The position numbers and the translations under genes were made by a program. 55,860 nucleotides of DNA, taken from Terrisporobacter mayombei. GTDB lineage: Bacteria > Bacillota > Clostridia > Peptostreptococcales > Peptostreptococcaceae. The notes beneath the pieces were generated by a model. The model did not search any database, was not told the origin of the DNA, and saw only the letters and a list, made by a program, of their open reading frames with translations. Of this stretch, positions 8,546-16,509 are shown in pieces. Where the stretch lies: NCBI RefSeq assembly GCF_014333445.1, contig NZ_JACRYU010000021.1, forward strand, positions 1 through 55,860, read 5' to 3'. The first letter of the stretch is position 1. Every line of letters starts with the position of its first letter.

Positions 8546-9374
8546 TGCTTTCACTTCCTTTATTTAATATATTCTTATATCTTAGATATACTCCAGAATA
8601 GACTATATTTTCTATTATTCCTCTATTTATTTGTAAATTTAATTTATCTATAGATGATGCTAATAACCCTAGAGATATACTAATTAATTTATCTACCCTA
8701 ATCTTTAAGTCTTCTCTTTTATTTATATATTCACTAAAAGGATTATATCTTCCTTTTTTATAATCTTCTTCTAAATCTTCATAAGCATCCAGAATATATA
8801 TGTATTTCCCTATATTAAATCCTATTCTTCTTAAATCATCTTTATATTGGTCTTCTTTATAGGAAAAAATTTCACCCATTATTTCACCAAAAGTATTAGA
8901 TACCATATCTATATTAGAACTTTCTTCTTTTTCTAACTTATTCAATAGTTTCATTTGTTCTTTTATGATTTCAGACTTCTCCGAATATTTTTCATATGCT
9001 AATTTTAATCTTCCTTTATATATATTATAAGCTAAAATATCCTTAATACCCTTATCATCTAATAAATTATCTTCTAATTTATGATGACATAAAATAATAT
9101 TCATACTTGCTGCATACTCTGTTATTTCATTTATTATCTTCTTTTTCTTTTTAAATGGGCTAACTATACATGTTTCTTCAATTATTTTAGTATTCGGCTT
9201 ATATAATGATGTAAGAAGTATAATCAAAAATGTAATATCATAATTTAGTCCTAGCCTAGATATTTCTCCATGATTCTTCTTTAAATACCTACATAAACCA
9301 CAATAGTAACCTTTGTAATTTTCGTACTCTCTAAAAGTTAAATCCATTTTATTTATTCTAACATAACCAAACAT
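8535..9374 (-). CDS. DUF5685-family protein
   Basis: 279 residues. The N-terminal MFGYVRINKMDLTFREYENYKGYYCGLC pattern, with a paired CGLC cysteine motif, is typical of the DUF5685 family found in clostridia. The rest is mostly helical and charged, with further conserved-looking Cys and a CHHK motif, suggesting a metal site and an all-alpha prenyl-synthase-like shape. First gene of a three-gene operon with the cysteine-rich TPR protein and the small membrane protein. No biochemical role is established to my knowledge. From 9375 to 9575 I see no gene. Confidence 0.75.
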   Translation of the reverse strand: MFGYVRINKMDLTFREYENYKGYYCGLCRYLKKNHGEISRLGLNYDITFLIILLTSLYKPNTKIIEETCIVSPFKKKKKIINEITEYAASMNIILCHHKLEDNLLDDKGIKDILAYNIYKGRLKLAYEKYSEKSEIIKEQMKLLNKLEKEESSNIDMVSNTFGEIMGEIFSYKEDQYKDDLRRIGFNIGKYIYILDAYEDLEEDYKKGRYNPFSEYINKREDLKIRVDKLISISLGLLASSIDKLNLQINRGIIENIVYSGVYLRYKNILNKGSESNVQ

Positions 9375-9575
9375 TTTCTTACCTTTCTAATTCAAGATAT
9401 ATATTTTAATTATATATTATATACCTTATTATATTCATATCAAATGTAAATCCCTAATTAATATATATAATTTTATTAAAATTATTTAATTTATAAAATT
9501 ATATATTCCAAAGAGATTTATATTAGCATTATCTTTATTAGTAATAGATATTTCTTTAAATTTAATTAAAATATA

Positions 9576-9626
9576 AAAAAGAGGTATCTTAAATAGATTT
9601 ATATCTATTTAAAATACCTCTTTTTC
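9576..9626 (-). terminator. terminator of the small hypothetical gene
   Basis: Long near-perfect hairpin, about 20-bp arms with GAGGTAT / ATACCTC at the base, followed on the minus strand by TTTTTTAT. Confidence 0.85.
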
Positions 9627-9635
9627 ACTTACCTC

Positions 9636-9899
9636 TTATAAAATGAACCTCATAGATTTATTTTCACTATCTTCTATAGCCAAGACTTGTAAATCCTTAT
9701 AATTTCTAAAAAGCCATTTTATATCTAACATAATTTGATTAACTTGATTTTTATCGAGATCTCCAATACAATAATCTTCTCTCATCTCTTTAAAATCTTT
9801 TGAGACAATAAAATTTTTTATAGCCGTATATGCAATTGTGTTCGGAATACTACTTCCTGTTTCTTTTGAACGCCAACTCCCCCTCATATACATTTTCAT
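9636..9899 (-). CDS. small hypothetical protein
   Basis: 87 residues, basic N-terminus (MKMYMRGSWRSKETG), then a helical segment and DIKWLFRNYKDLQVLAIEDSE. No known domain recognised. The ATG at 9899 is chosen because GGGGGA precedes it by about 11 bases; an upstream in-frame TTG (9917) overlaps the G-run. It has its own terminator. The 9900-10215 stretch to its right shows no gene. Confidence 0.65.
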   Translation of the reverse strand: MKMYMRGSWRSKETGSSIPNTIAYTAIKNFIVSKDFKEMREDYCIGDLDKNQVNQIMLDIKWLFRNYKDLQVLAIEDSENKSMRFIL

Positions 9900-10215
9900 A
9901 TTATATAATTCCCCCAATATAGTTTATTTATATTAGTATTCTAGCAAGTTTAAGCCTTAGTTTATATCTATATATATGACTTTTATAATAGCTTAAAGAA
10001 CTCTTTTATAATATTATTTCCTTATTAATATTTAAATTAAATGCATATTTACTGAATCATTAAATGAAGCTCAAGATAAATATCAATCGACCTATTATAA
10101 ACTACAAACCTGTATTTTTATGATTATATATTTTATAATTCATAACAGATATTAATCTTACACTAATAATTACGTTATAATAATATCATTATTTAATAGA
10201 ATCTTTATAAAAATT

Positions 10216-10267
10216 AAAAAGTGGCTATAGCACAAACAATAAAAATCGTTGTACAATAGCCACTCTT
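10216..10267 (-). terminator. terminator of the AGCS transporter gene
   Basis: Arms AAGTGGCTAT and ATAGCCACTCTT with inner pairing, followed on the minus strand by TTTTTAATTTTT. Confidence 0.85.
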
Positions 10268-10312
10268 AATTTATTATATTAACCCTAATAGAGTTTTCTG
10301 TGATAATTAAAA

Positions 10313-11656
10313 CTATGCTATATTTTGATTATCTCCAGAATCTTGATCATCTATTACGTATTTTTTCCATTCTTTAACTGTAAATATTGCTAATGCAGTA
10401 ACGTTTATTCCGCAAAGTACGAATAATAATAAATCAACTGCTTCGAATACAACGTTAGCTCCAAATACTGCTAAAGTACCAGCAGCTATTATTAATGCTA
10501 AGTATATTGCTATATTTTTATTTACAGAGTTTTTCTTAAATAACTTAGTTGTATAGTAATAAGAACCTAATATAGTTGTTAATGCAGATAATACTGTAAA
10601 TGCACATAATACAACTAATCCAAACATACCAGTTACTTCTTTAGCTGTAAAGAAGTACTCAGCTAATCTTTCAGCAGCTCCACCTTCAAATGTTATTAAT
10701 CCATTGTTTATACCGTAAGATGCTATATAAGAAGTAACAACTATAGAAACTACTACAGTAACTACTGTTGGTATTAAAGATATCATAGCTGCCTCTCTTG
10801 GTTGAGTATCAGCTTCTTGAGCTGCCATAGCTAAAGCTCCTAGTCCTGTTTCAGCAGTTTGTAATACTTTTTGCATACCTAATACAAATCCTAACATTAT
10901 TCCTGAGAATCCGTTAACTGGATTAGTCATACCTTCTAATATATTAGCAAAGTAAGTTGGTATATATCCACCAGTTTTTACAACAAATAGTGTAAAGAAT
11001 GCAAAATATCCAACAACAGCTGTACCTATCATATAAGTCATAGCTCCCATGAATACCTCATGTTTTTTAGATAAAACTAAAGCGGCAACAACTACTAATA
11101 CTGGTACAACTATAAATAAATATCTTTGTATTAAAGTAAGATCCATTGACATAAATTCAGAAGTTACTAATTTAGCAACTGAATCTATACCTGAGAATTG
11201 GAATCCACCAAATCCAAATACTGCTAATGCAACGAAACATACAGCATAAATCATACCTAATTTAGGTGATATTAAATCTCCTATATATTCTTTTGGTCCT
11301 TTACCCATTATTTTTGAGTTTAAAGTTTCAGCATAAGAAACTGGTACCATTATACAAGCACCTATTAAAGCCCATATAGCCATAGCTTCTACATTTACTT
11401 CTCCAGATGCAGAGAATTTTGATAACGCACCTAAAACACCTATAATTGCTCCAGTACCTATCATAGCACCTAATGATATTGATGCTGGTCCTATGATGTT
11501 TTTAAATTTTAATCCAGCTGGCTTAGTAGCTTTCTTTTGTATCATACCAATAGTTCTGATTGAAGTGAATGCTCCAACGATCAACATGAATGGTAAGAAT
11601 ACTGGCCATACTGCATCAGAAATTCCAGTTATAATTGCTTCTAATTGATGTAACAT
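10313..11656 (-). CDS. AGCS-type sodium:amino-acid (alanine/glycine) symporter
   Basis: 447 residues with about 10-11 membrane helices. Cytoplasmic-membrane carrier predicted to import a small neutral amino acid with Na+. Family-like features are GPASISLGAMIGTGAIIGVLGALS near residue 55 (the AGCS G-rich helix), the YAETLNSKIMGKGPKEYIG loop and MQKVLQTAETGLGALAMAAQ, in the position of the AGCS FSNEAGMGSAP segment. It is a divergent member, so substrate is open. GGAG precedes the ATG. Transcription probably starts about 215 nt upstream at a good promoter, and the leader contains a terminator-like structure. The MFS carrier is divergent. Confidence 0.75.
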   Translation of the reverse strand: MLHQLEAIITGISDAVWPVFLPFMLIVGAFTSIRTIGMIQKKATKPAGLKFKNIIGPASISLGAMIGTGAIIGVLGALSKFSASGEVNVEAMAIWALIGACIMVPVSYAETLNSKIMGKGPKEYIGDLISPKLGMIYAVCFVALAVFGFGGFQFSGIDSVAKLVTSEFMSMDLTLIQRYLFIVVPVLVVVAALVLSKKHEVFMGAMTYMIGTAVVGYFAFFTLFVVKTGGYIPTYFANILEGMTNPVNGFSGIMLGFVLGMQKVLQTAETGLGALAMAAQEADTQPREAAMISLIPTVVTVVVSIVVTSYIASYGINNGLITFEGGAAERLAEYFFTAKEVTGMFGLVVLCAFTVLSALTTILGSYYYTTKLFKKNSVNKNIAIYLALIIAAGTLAVFGANVVFEAVDLLLFVLCGINVTALAIFTVKEWKKYVIDDQDSGDNQNIA

Positions 11657-11733
11657 GTTTTTTCTCCTTTTTGATTTTATTATTGAATTTTATAATTTCT
11701 TTTAGTTTAACCTTAAATAAATAAAGATAGTAA

Positions 11734-11852
11734 TAAAAAAACAAGATTAATAGTGTTTAATTTTATAAGCATACATTTACTTTCTTTAGCAAAATGTTTT
11801 CATAATTACAAATAGTAATCTTTTTTCCAAAAATTAAAAACTATATCTTGTT
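11734..11852 (-). promoter_or_regulatory. structured leader / attenuator candidate of the AGCS gene
   Basis: In the 5' UTR, bases 11830-11852 pair with 11740-11764 (about 22 pairs with small bulges), enclosing about 65 nt that contain two smaller hairpins. The 3' arm runs straight into seven U on the transcript (11734-11740). That is a terminator-like arrangement inside a leader. No known riboswitch consensus is visible. Confidence 0.5.
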
Positions 11853-11877
11853 AGGTATTACTCACAATTATAAATTG

Positions 11878-11907
11878 ATTTTATCAATAATTATCGATAT
11901 TTGTCAA
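11878..11907 (-). promoter_or_regulatory. promoter of the AGCS gene
   Basis: -35 TTGACA (11902-11907), 18-nt spacer, -10 TAAAAT (11878-11883) on the minus strand, implying a leader of about 215 nt. Confidence 0.65.
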
Positions 11908-12193
11908 GCATTTGTATCTTATTTTAAATAAAATTAAATTTATATTTAAAATATTTTTATAATAAAGATTATTACTAAACATGTATGGATAATTTTACCT
12001 ACCTATTTATATATAATCCATATTTTAAAATTAAAATTTTATACAAAAAATAATTATTTTTATAATATAATTTAAATTCTTAATATTATTTTATTTATGG
12101 TTATTGTATGTTGTATGAATATCTAAAACATGGCAAAGACTATATTTGTTCTATTTTTATGATTTAATTTACTTTTCTGTCATATTATTTCAT

Positions 12194-12222
12194 TTGACGA
12201 CAATTATTTAATATGATATATT
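12194..12222 (+). promoter_or_regulatory. promoter of the MFS gene
   Basis: -35 TTGACG (12194-12199), 17-nt spacer, -10 TATATT (12217-12222). The leader is about 130 nt and contains a small TTGTT-CGCC-AACAA inverted repeat near 12321-12334. Between 11910 and 12190 I see only AT-rich sequence. Confidence 0.6.
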
Positions 12223-12359
12223 TTTTTATAAAGTTTATTTTTCACAATTTATTATAAAATATTAATAAATTAAAGTTTAAAAATAAACTTAAGAATAAAT
12301 AACTTATATAGTGTTATGTATTGTTCGCCAACAAATTATAACAAAAAGAGGTACTCATT

Positions 12360-13661
12360 ATGGAAAAAACTCAAAGCAATAAAAAGCAATTTTTCTATGG
12401 CTGGGCTATAGTTTTTGGTTGTATGCTTATCCAAGCTGTTCCATTCTCAATCGCAGCTAACTTACAACCTACATTTACAAACTATGTAATGTCTGCAGAA
12501 GGATTTACATTAGCTCAGTTTTCATTAATATTTACTATAGGTACAGTAGTATCTGCAGTATGTTCTCCATTTATAGGGAAGCTATATTCTAATCCTAAAG
12601 CTAATATAAAATTACTATACGTTATAGGTGTTTTAATATTAGGTGGTGGTTTTGCAGCATTCTCATTAGCTGGAGATAACATATTTATATATTATGGATT
12701 ATCAATATTAGTTCAAATAGGTTCTGCTATAATATCTGCCATAGGTGTTCCAACACTTATAAATGGATGGTTCGTAGAAAACAAAGGTTTAGCTATGGGT
12801 CTTGCATTTGCTGGTGGTGGATTAGGTAATATGTTCCTTCAATTATTAGCAGGAAAATGGCTTCCTACAATAGGATATAAGGCAACTTACTTAAGATTTG
12901 GTATAATAGCTATAGTTGTAGCTTTACCAATAGCCCTTTTCATATTAAGATTGCCAAAATCTCAAGATGAATTAGCCGCTAATGTTTCTAAGAAGAAAAA
13001 AGATTCTACTGATACTGTATCTACGAAATGGGGATATTCTTTTGCAGAAGTTACTAAAATGAAACATTTCTGGATATTCGCTATTTCATTCTTATTTGTA
13101 GGATTATATGTAGGTGGTATGGTGTTACAATTTATCCCATACTTACAAACATTAGAATCACAAGGAGTATTCTTATTAGGATCTGCTACAGTTGCTGCTT
13201 CATTTGGTTTCTTCTCAATGTTTGGTAACTTATTTGGTGGTCTATTATTTGATAAATTAGGAATAACTAAATCACTATCTTTAGCTGGTTTATTAGTTAT
13301 AGCTAGTGGATTATCATTAATATTTGTTCCTCAAGTAAATGTTCTTGGGTACGTATTCGCTATATGTATAGGTATAGCTATGTATGCTTATATAATAGGT
13401 CCTTCTTATTTAACAGGTGCTTTATTTGGAAATAGAGAATTTGGTACTATATTAGGTATAGTTCAAATATTCTTTGCCGCTGGATTTGGTATTGGTACTA
13501 CATTATTCGGTGTGGTTGTTGATATGGCTGGATTTAACGCTGGTTGGATATCAACTATAATATATGCACTAATAGCATACGCTGGATTATTAACATCTAC
13601 TGGCTTTATAATAAAACACAACAAAGAAATAAATGTACATGAAAGTAAAAAAATAGCTTAA
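12360..13661 (+). CDS. MFS transporter (oxalate/formate-antiporter-like)
   Basis: 433 residues, 12 predicted membrane helices, with a charged central loop (LPKSQDELAANVSKKKKDS). The YGWAIVFGCMLIQA start and the PTLINGWFVENKGLAMGLAFAGGGLGNM region (RG.AMGI-type loop 4-5) resemble the OFA / monocarboxylate-type branch of the major facilitator superfamily. It probably moves a small organic acid; the substrate cannot be determined. AGAGGT precedes the ATG. It is monocistronic, flanked by its own promoter and a strong terminator shared with htpG. Confidence 0.85.
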   Translation: MEKTQSNKKQFFYGWAIVFGCMLIQAVPFSIAANLQPTFTNYVMSAEGFTLAQFSLIFTIGTVVSAVCSPFIGKLYSNPKANIKLLYVIGVLILGGGFAAFSLAGDNIFIYYGLSILVQIGSAIISAIGVPTLINGWFVENKGLAMGLAFAGGGLGNMFLQLLAGKWLPTIGYKATYLRFGIIAIVVALPIALFILRLPKSQDELAANVSKKKKDSTDTVSTKWGYSFAEVTKMKHFWIFAISFLFVGLYVGGMVLQFIPYLQTLESQGVFLLGSATVAASFGFFSMFGNLFGGLLFDKLGITKSLSLAGLLVIASGLSLIFVPQVNVLGYVFAICIGIAMYAYIIGPSYLTGALFGNREFGTILGIVQIFFAAGFGIGTTLFGVVVDMAGFNAGWISTIIYALIAYAGLLTSTGFIIKHNKEINVHESKKIA

Positions 13662-13669
13662 TTGTATTT

Positions 13670-13708
13670 AAAAAAGAGTTGTCTAGATTAATAGACAACT
13701 CTTTTTTT
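13670..13708. terminator. bidirectional terminator
   Basis: AAAAAAGAGTTGTCTA and TAGACAACTCTTTTTT form a perfect 16-bp stem between the convergent MFS and htpG genes. Confidence 0.92.
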
Positions 13709-13748
13709 ATAACAAATTGTAACTTTTACATTTTTATGAAATACTTAT

Positions 13749-15620
13749 TTATAATGATATCACTTTACTCATTAATTGATTACTTCTTTTTATAAATAAA
13801 TCTAATTCTTCTGCATTTAATTCTTTATTAGATAATAAAGCTAAATCAACTATCTGATTACATATCACATTTATATCTTCTTTTTTATATTCATTATCTT
13901 TTAAAGATAAAAGTTTTTTAACTAATGGATTATTTTTATTAATTACTAGTGTTTTTTCCTCTTTCAAATCCATTCCAAAACTCATCCCTGCAAATCTAGC
14001 TTGAATTTCCATCATTCTTCTAGATTCTTCAGATACTAAAATCATAGCTGTAGTATCTTCACTTTTTAAACTTTCTACAGAATATTTTTCCACTCTATCA
14101 TTAATTACATCTTTAAATAAATTTGTTATTATTTCATTATTTTCTTTATCATCTTCATTATCTTTATCTTTTAAAACATCAGATAAATTGGAATCTATTC
14201 TATTGAATTTAATTCCCATTTCTTTATATTCTATAAATGATATAAAGTTATTATCTATTGTACAGTCTAAAACAACTGCATTTAAGTCATAATCTTTAAA
14301 TAATTTAACATATTGAGATTGTTGATCTATATTATTTACATAGAATACTTTATTTTCATGTTTTTCTTTTGCACTTTCTAAATAATCTGTTAAAGTTATA
14401 TATTTTCCATTTATATCTTTATATAAAATATAGTCTTTTATTTTTTCATAAAAACCTTCATCTTTTAAGCAACCAAATTTAATAAATATTTGTATATCAT
14501 CCCAGAATTTATTGTACTCTTCTCTGTTATTTTTAAATAAAGATTTAAGCTTATCAGCAACCTTCTTAACTATATGCTTAGATATTTTACTTACATCCTT
14601 ATCATTTTGTAAGAAACTTCTAGATACATTTAAAGGTAAATCCGGACAATCTATAACCCCTTTTAATAGTAGTAAGAATTCTGGTATAACTTCTTTTATA
14701 TTATCCGCTACGAAAACTTGATTGTTATATAGTTTTACCTTACCTTCCACCAGTTCAAATTCATTATTTAATTTAGGGAAATAAAGAATTCCTTTTAGAT
14801 TAAATGGATAGTCCACATTTAAATGAATCCAGAATAATGGCTCATCATAAACATTAAATACTTTTCTATAAAATTCTTTGTATTCTTCATCTGTGCAATC
14901 TTTAGGTGATTTTAACCATAATGGATTAGTATCATTTAAAGGTGTAAGTTCAACCTTTTCTTCACCTTCTTTTACTTCTACATCCTCATTTTCCACATAT
15001 ATTTCAACGGGTAAGAAAGAACAATATTTGTTTATTATACTTTTTACATGATATTCATCTAAAAATTCTTCACTATCTTCTGCAAGACTTAATGTTATTG
15101 TAGTCCCTCTCTCAATTCTTGTCCCAGATTCACTTATTTCAAATTCAGTTCCACCTTCTGATATCCATCTTACTGGTTTTGAACCATCCACATAAGATAA
15201 TGTATCTATTTCTACTTTGCTAGATACCATAAAGGCAGAATAGAACCCTAGTCCAAAATGACCTATTATGTCATTTGATTCTTCCATTTTATCTTTATAT
15301 TTATTGAAGAAGTCTTCTGCTCCAGAAAATGCAACTTGATTTATGTATTTGTCAACTTCTTCTGCTGTCATACCTATACCATTATCACTAAATTTAATAG
15401 TTTTATTTGATTTACTAACTGAAACTATTATTTTATATTTTTCATCTTGTGGAGCTTCAATTTCACCTAGTGAAACAAGTCTTTTATATTTACTAACTGC
15501 ATCACAGCCATTACTAATTAATTCTCTGATGAAAATATCTTTATCTGAATACAACCATTTTTTTATTATTGGAAATATATTTTCTGTATCTATTGAAATA
15601 CTTCCTTTTGTTACTTCCAT
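13749..15620 (-). CDS. htpG: Hsp90-family chaperone HtpG
   Basis: 623 residues, the normal bacterial length. Cytosolic ATP-dependent chaperone. The N-terminal Bergerat-fold ATPase has RELISNGCDAVSK (usual Asn-Ala-x-Asp region with NGCDA here), DNGIGM and GHFGLGFYSAFMV. The middle domain contains the SRSFLQND stretch with the conserved catalytic Arg region, and the C-terminal dimerisation domain ends in a short tail. GGAGG lies before the ATG. A promoter with a degenerate CIRCE lies 130-170 bp upstream, right behind hsp20, and a terminator-like hairpin lies between promoter and start. Confidence 0.96.
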   Translation of the reverse strand: MEVTKGSISIDTENIFPIIKKWLYSDKDIFIRELISNGCDAVSKYKRLVSLGEIEAPQDEKYKIIVSVSKSNKTIKFSDNGIGMTAEEVDKYINQVAFSGAEDFFNKYKDKMEESNDIIGHFGLGFYSAFMVSSKVEIDTLSYVDGSKPVRWISEGGTEFEISESGTRIERGTTITLSLAEDSEEFLDEYHVKSIINKYCSFLPVEIYVENEDVEVKEGEEKVELTPLNDTNPLWLKSPKDCTDEEYKEFYRKVFNVYDEPLFWIHLNVDYPFNLKGILYFPKLNNEFELVEGKVKLYNNQVFVADNIKEVIPEFLLLLKGVIDCPDLPLNVSRSFLQNDKDVSKISKHIVKKVADKLKSLFKNNREEYNKFWDDIQIFIKFGCLKDEGFYEKIKDYILYKDINGKYITLTDYLESAKEKHENKVFYVNNIDQQSQYVKLFKDYDLNAVVLDCTIDNNFISFIEYKEMGIKFNRIDSNLSDVLKDKDNEDDKENNEIITNLFKDVINDRVEKYSVESLKSEDTTAMILVSEESRRMMEIQARFAGMSFGMDLKEEKTLVINKNNPLVKKLLSLKDNEYKKEDINVICNQIVDLALLSNKELNAEELDLFIKRSNQLMSKVISL

Positions 15621-15668
15621 GTTTATCCTCCTTTGACACTTTGTAAAAAATTTATTTAGTTAAAAATT

Positions 15669-15704
15669 AAAATGCAAGGTTTGGAATAAATAACCTTGCA
15701 TTTT
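15669..15704 (-). terminator. terminator-like hairpin in the htpG leader
   Basis: AAAATGCAAGGTT and AACCTTGCATTTT form a 13-bp stem followed on the minus strand by TTTTAATTTTT. It lies downstream of both hsp20 and the htpG promoter, so it may end hsp20 transcripts and also attenuate htpG. Confidence 0.75.
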
Positions 15705-15750
15705 AAACTTTTAAATTAGCATGTTATAATTTTTATCTATTCCTATTTTT

Positions 15751-15793
15751 ATTATAGAACCACTTATTAGCAATATCAACTATTGAGTGCTAG
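15751..15793 (-). promoter_or_regulatory. htpG promoter overlapped by a degenerate CIRCE
   Basis: Minus-strand -35 TTGATA (15774-15779), 17-nt spacer, -10 TATAAT (15751-15756). CTAGCACTC, nine bases, then TATTGCTAA (15767-15793) matches the HrcA operator TTAGCACTC-N9-GAGTGCTAA at 15 of 18 arm positions and covers the -35. Confidence 0.65.
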
Positions 15794-15818
15794 TCATTTC
15801 TATAAAAAAATATTTGTA

Positions 15819-16256
15819 CTAATCTATAGTTATATACTTTGTATTATCTTCTTTTTTATCAGCTTGTTTAGGAAATGTTAACTGTAAAATTCCATTATTA
15901 AAACTCGCTTTTATATCTTCTTCTTTAACCCCTTCTCCTACATAGAAGCTTCTAGAGCATTTACCGCTATATCTTTCTCTTCTTATATAGTCTCCTTTTT
16001 CATCTTTATCTTCACTTATTTCATTTTTTTGTGCAGTTATTGTTAAATATCCATCTTTTAATTGAGCTTTTATATCTTCTTTTTCATATCCTGGTAAATC
16101 CATATCCAAGATATATTGATTATCTTTTTCTTGAATATCAGTTCTCATAACTTTATCTACTCTCTTATTTGCAGAGAATGGATCTCTAAACATTTCATCA
16201 AACATATTGTCAAATAAAATTCCCCCAAAATTATTGTTCATTGGTACTAATTTCAT
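15819..16256 (-). CDS. hsp20: Hsp20 / alpha-crystallin small heat-shock protein
   Basis: 145 residues. ATP-independent holdase forming oligomers that bind unfolding proteins. The alpha-crystallin domain spans about residues 38-130, with DMDLPGYEKEDIKAQLKDGYLTI and the closing NGILQLTFPK motif. The ATG at 16256 is chosen: AAGGAGG lies 9 bases before it, while an in-frame TTG at 16262 would be only 4 bases away. A CIRCE operator overlaps its promoter, so HrcA control is expected. Confidence 0.93.
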   Translation of the reverse strand: MKLVPMNNNFGGILFDNMFDEMFRDPFSANKRVDKVMRTDIQEKDNQYILDMDLPGYEKEDIKAQLKDGYLTITAQKNEISEDKDEKGDYIRRERYSGKCSRSFYVGEGVKEEDIKASFNNGILQLTFPKQADKKEDNTKYITID

Positions 16257-16370
16257 AATCAAATGCCTCCTTATAATTATCTTAATATTTTAAAATAAGT
16301 ATTAAGGTAATATTTTTAATATTTTTATTTTGTATTATGATTTTTATTTCTGTTTGATTTCTTAATTATT

Positions 16371-16398
16371 ATTATACTCTTTTTGTTAGCACTGTCAA
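16371..16398 (-). promoter_or_regulatory. hsp20 promoter
   Basis: -35 TTGACA (16393-16398), 16-nt spacer, -10 TATAAT (16371-16376). The -35 lies inside the CIRCE at 16386-16412. Confidence 0.85.
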
Positions 16399-16412
16399 GT
16401 ATCGAGTGCTAA
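16386..16412. promoter_or_regulatory. CIRCE (HrcA operator) of hsp20
   Basis: TTAGCACTG, nine bases, GAGTGCTAA: one mismatch from the consensus TTAGCACTC-N9-GAGTGCTAA. Confidence 0.9.
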
Positions 16413-16428
16413 CCTTTTTTTGTTTTGC

Positions 16429-16462
16429 TCTTTATTAAATTAATATATTAATTTAATAAAGA
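16429..16462. repeat. 34-bp perfect palindrome
   Basis: Arms TCTTTATTAAATTAATA and its exact reverse complement meet without a loop. Almost pure A/T. It sits between the hsp20 promoter and the purL terminator. Confidence 0.85.
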
Positions 16463-16502
16463 AGTGTGCATAGAAAAAATAAGTCATACTATGCACACTC
16501 TC
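16463..16502 (-). terminator. terminator of the pur operon
   Basis: AGTGTGCATAG and CTATGCACACT arms (11 bp) downstream of purL, then a T-rich tail on the minus strand running into the 34-bp palindrome. Confidence 0.85.
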
Positions 16503-16509
16503 AAATTTT

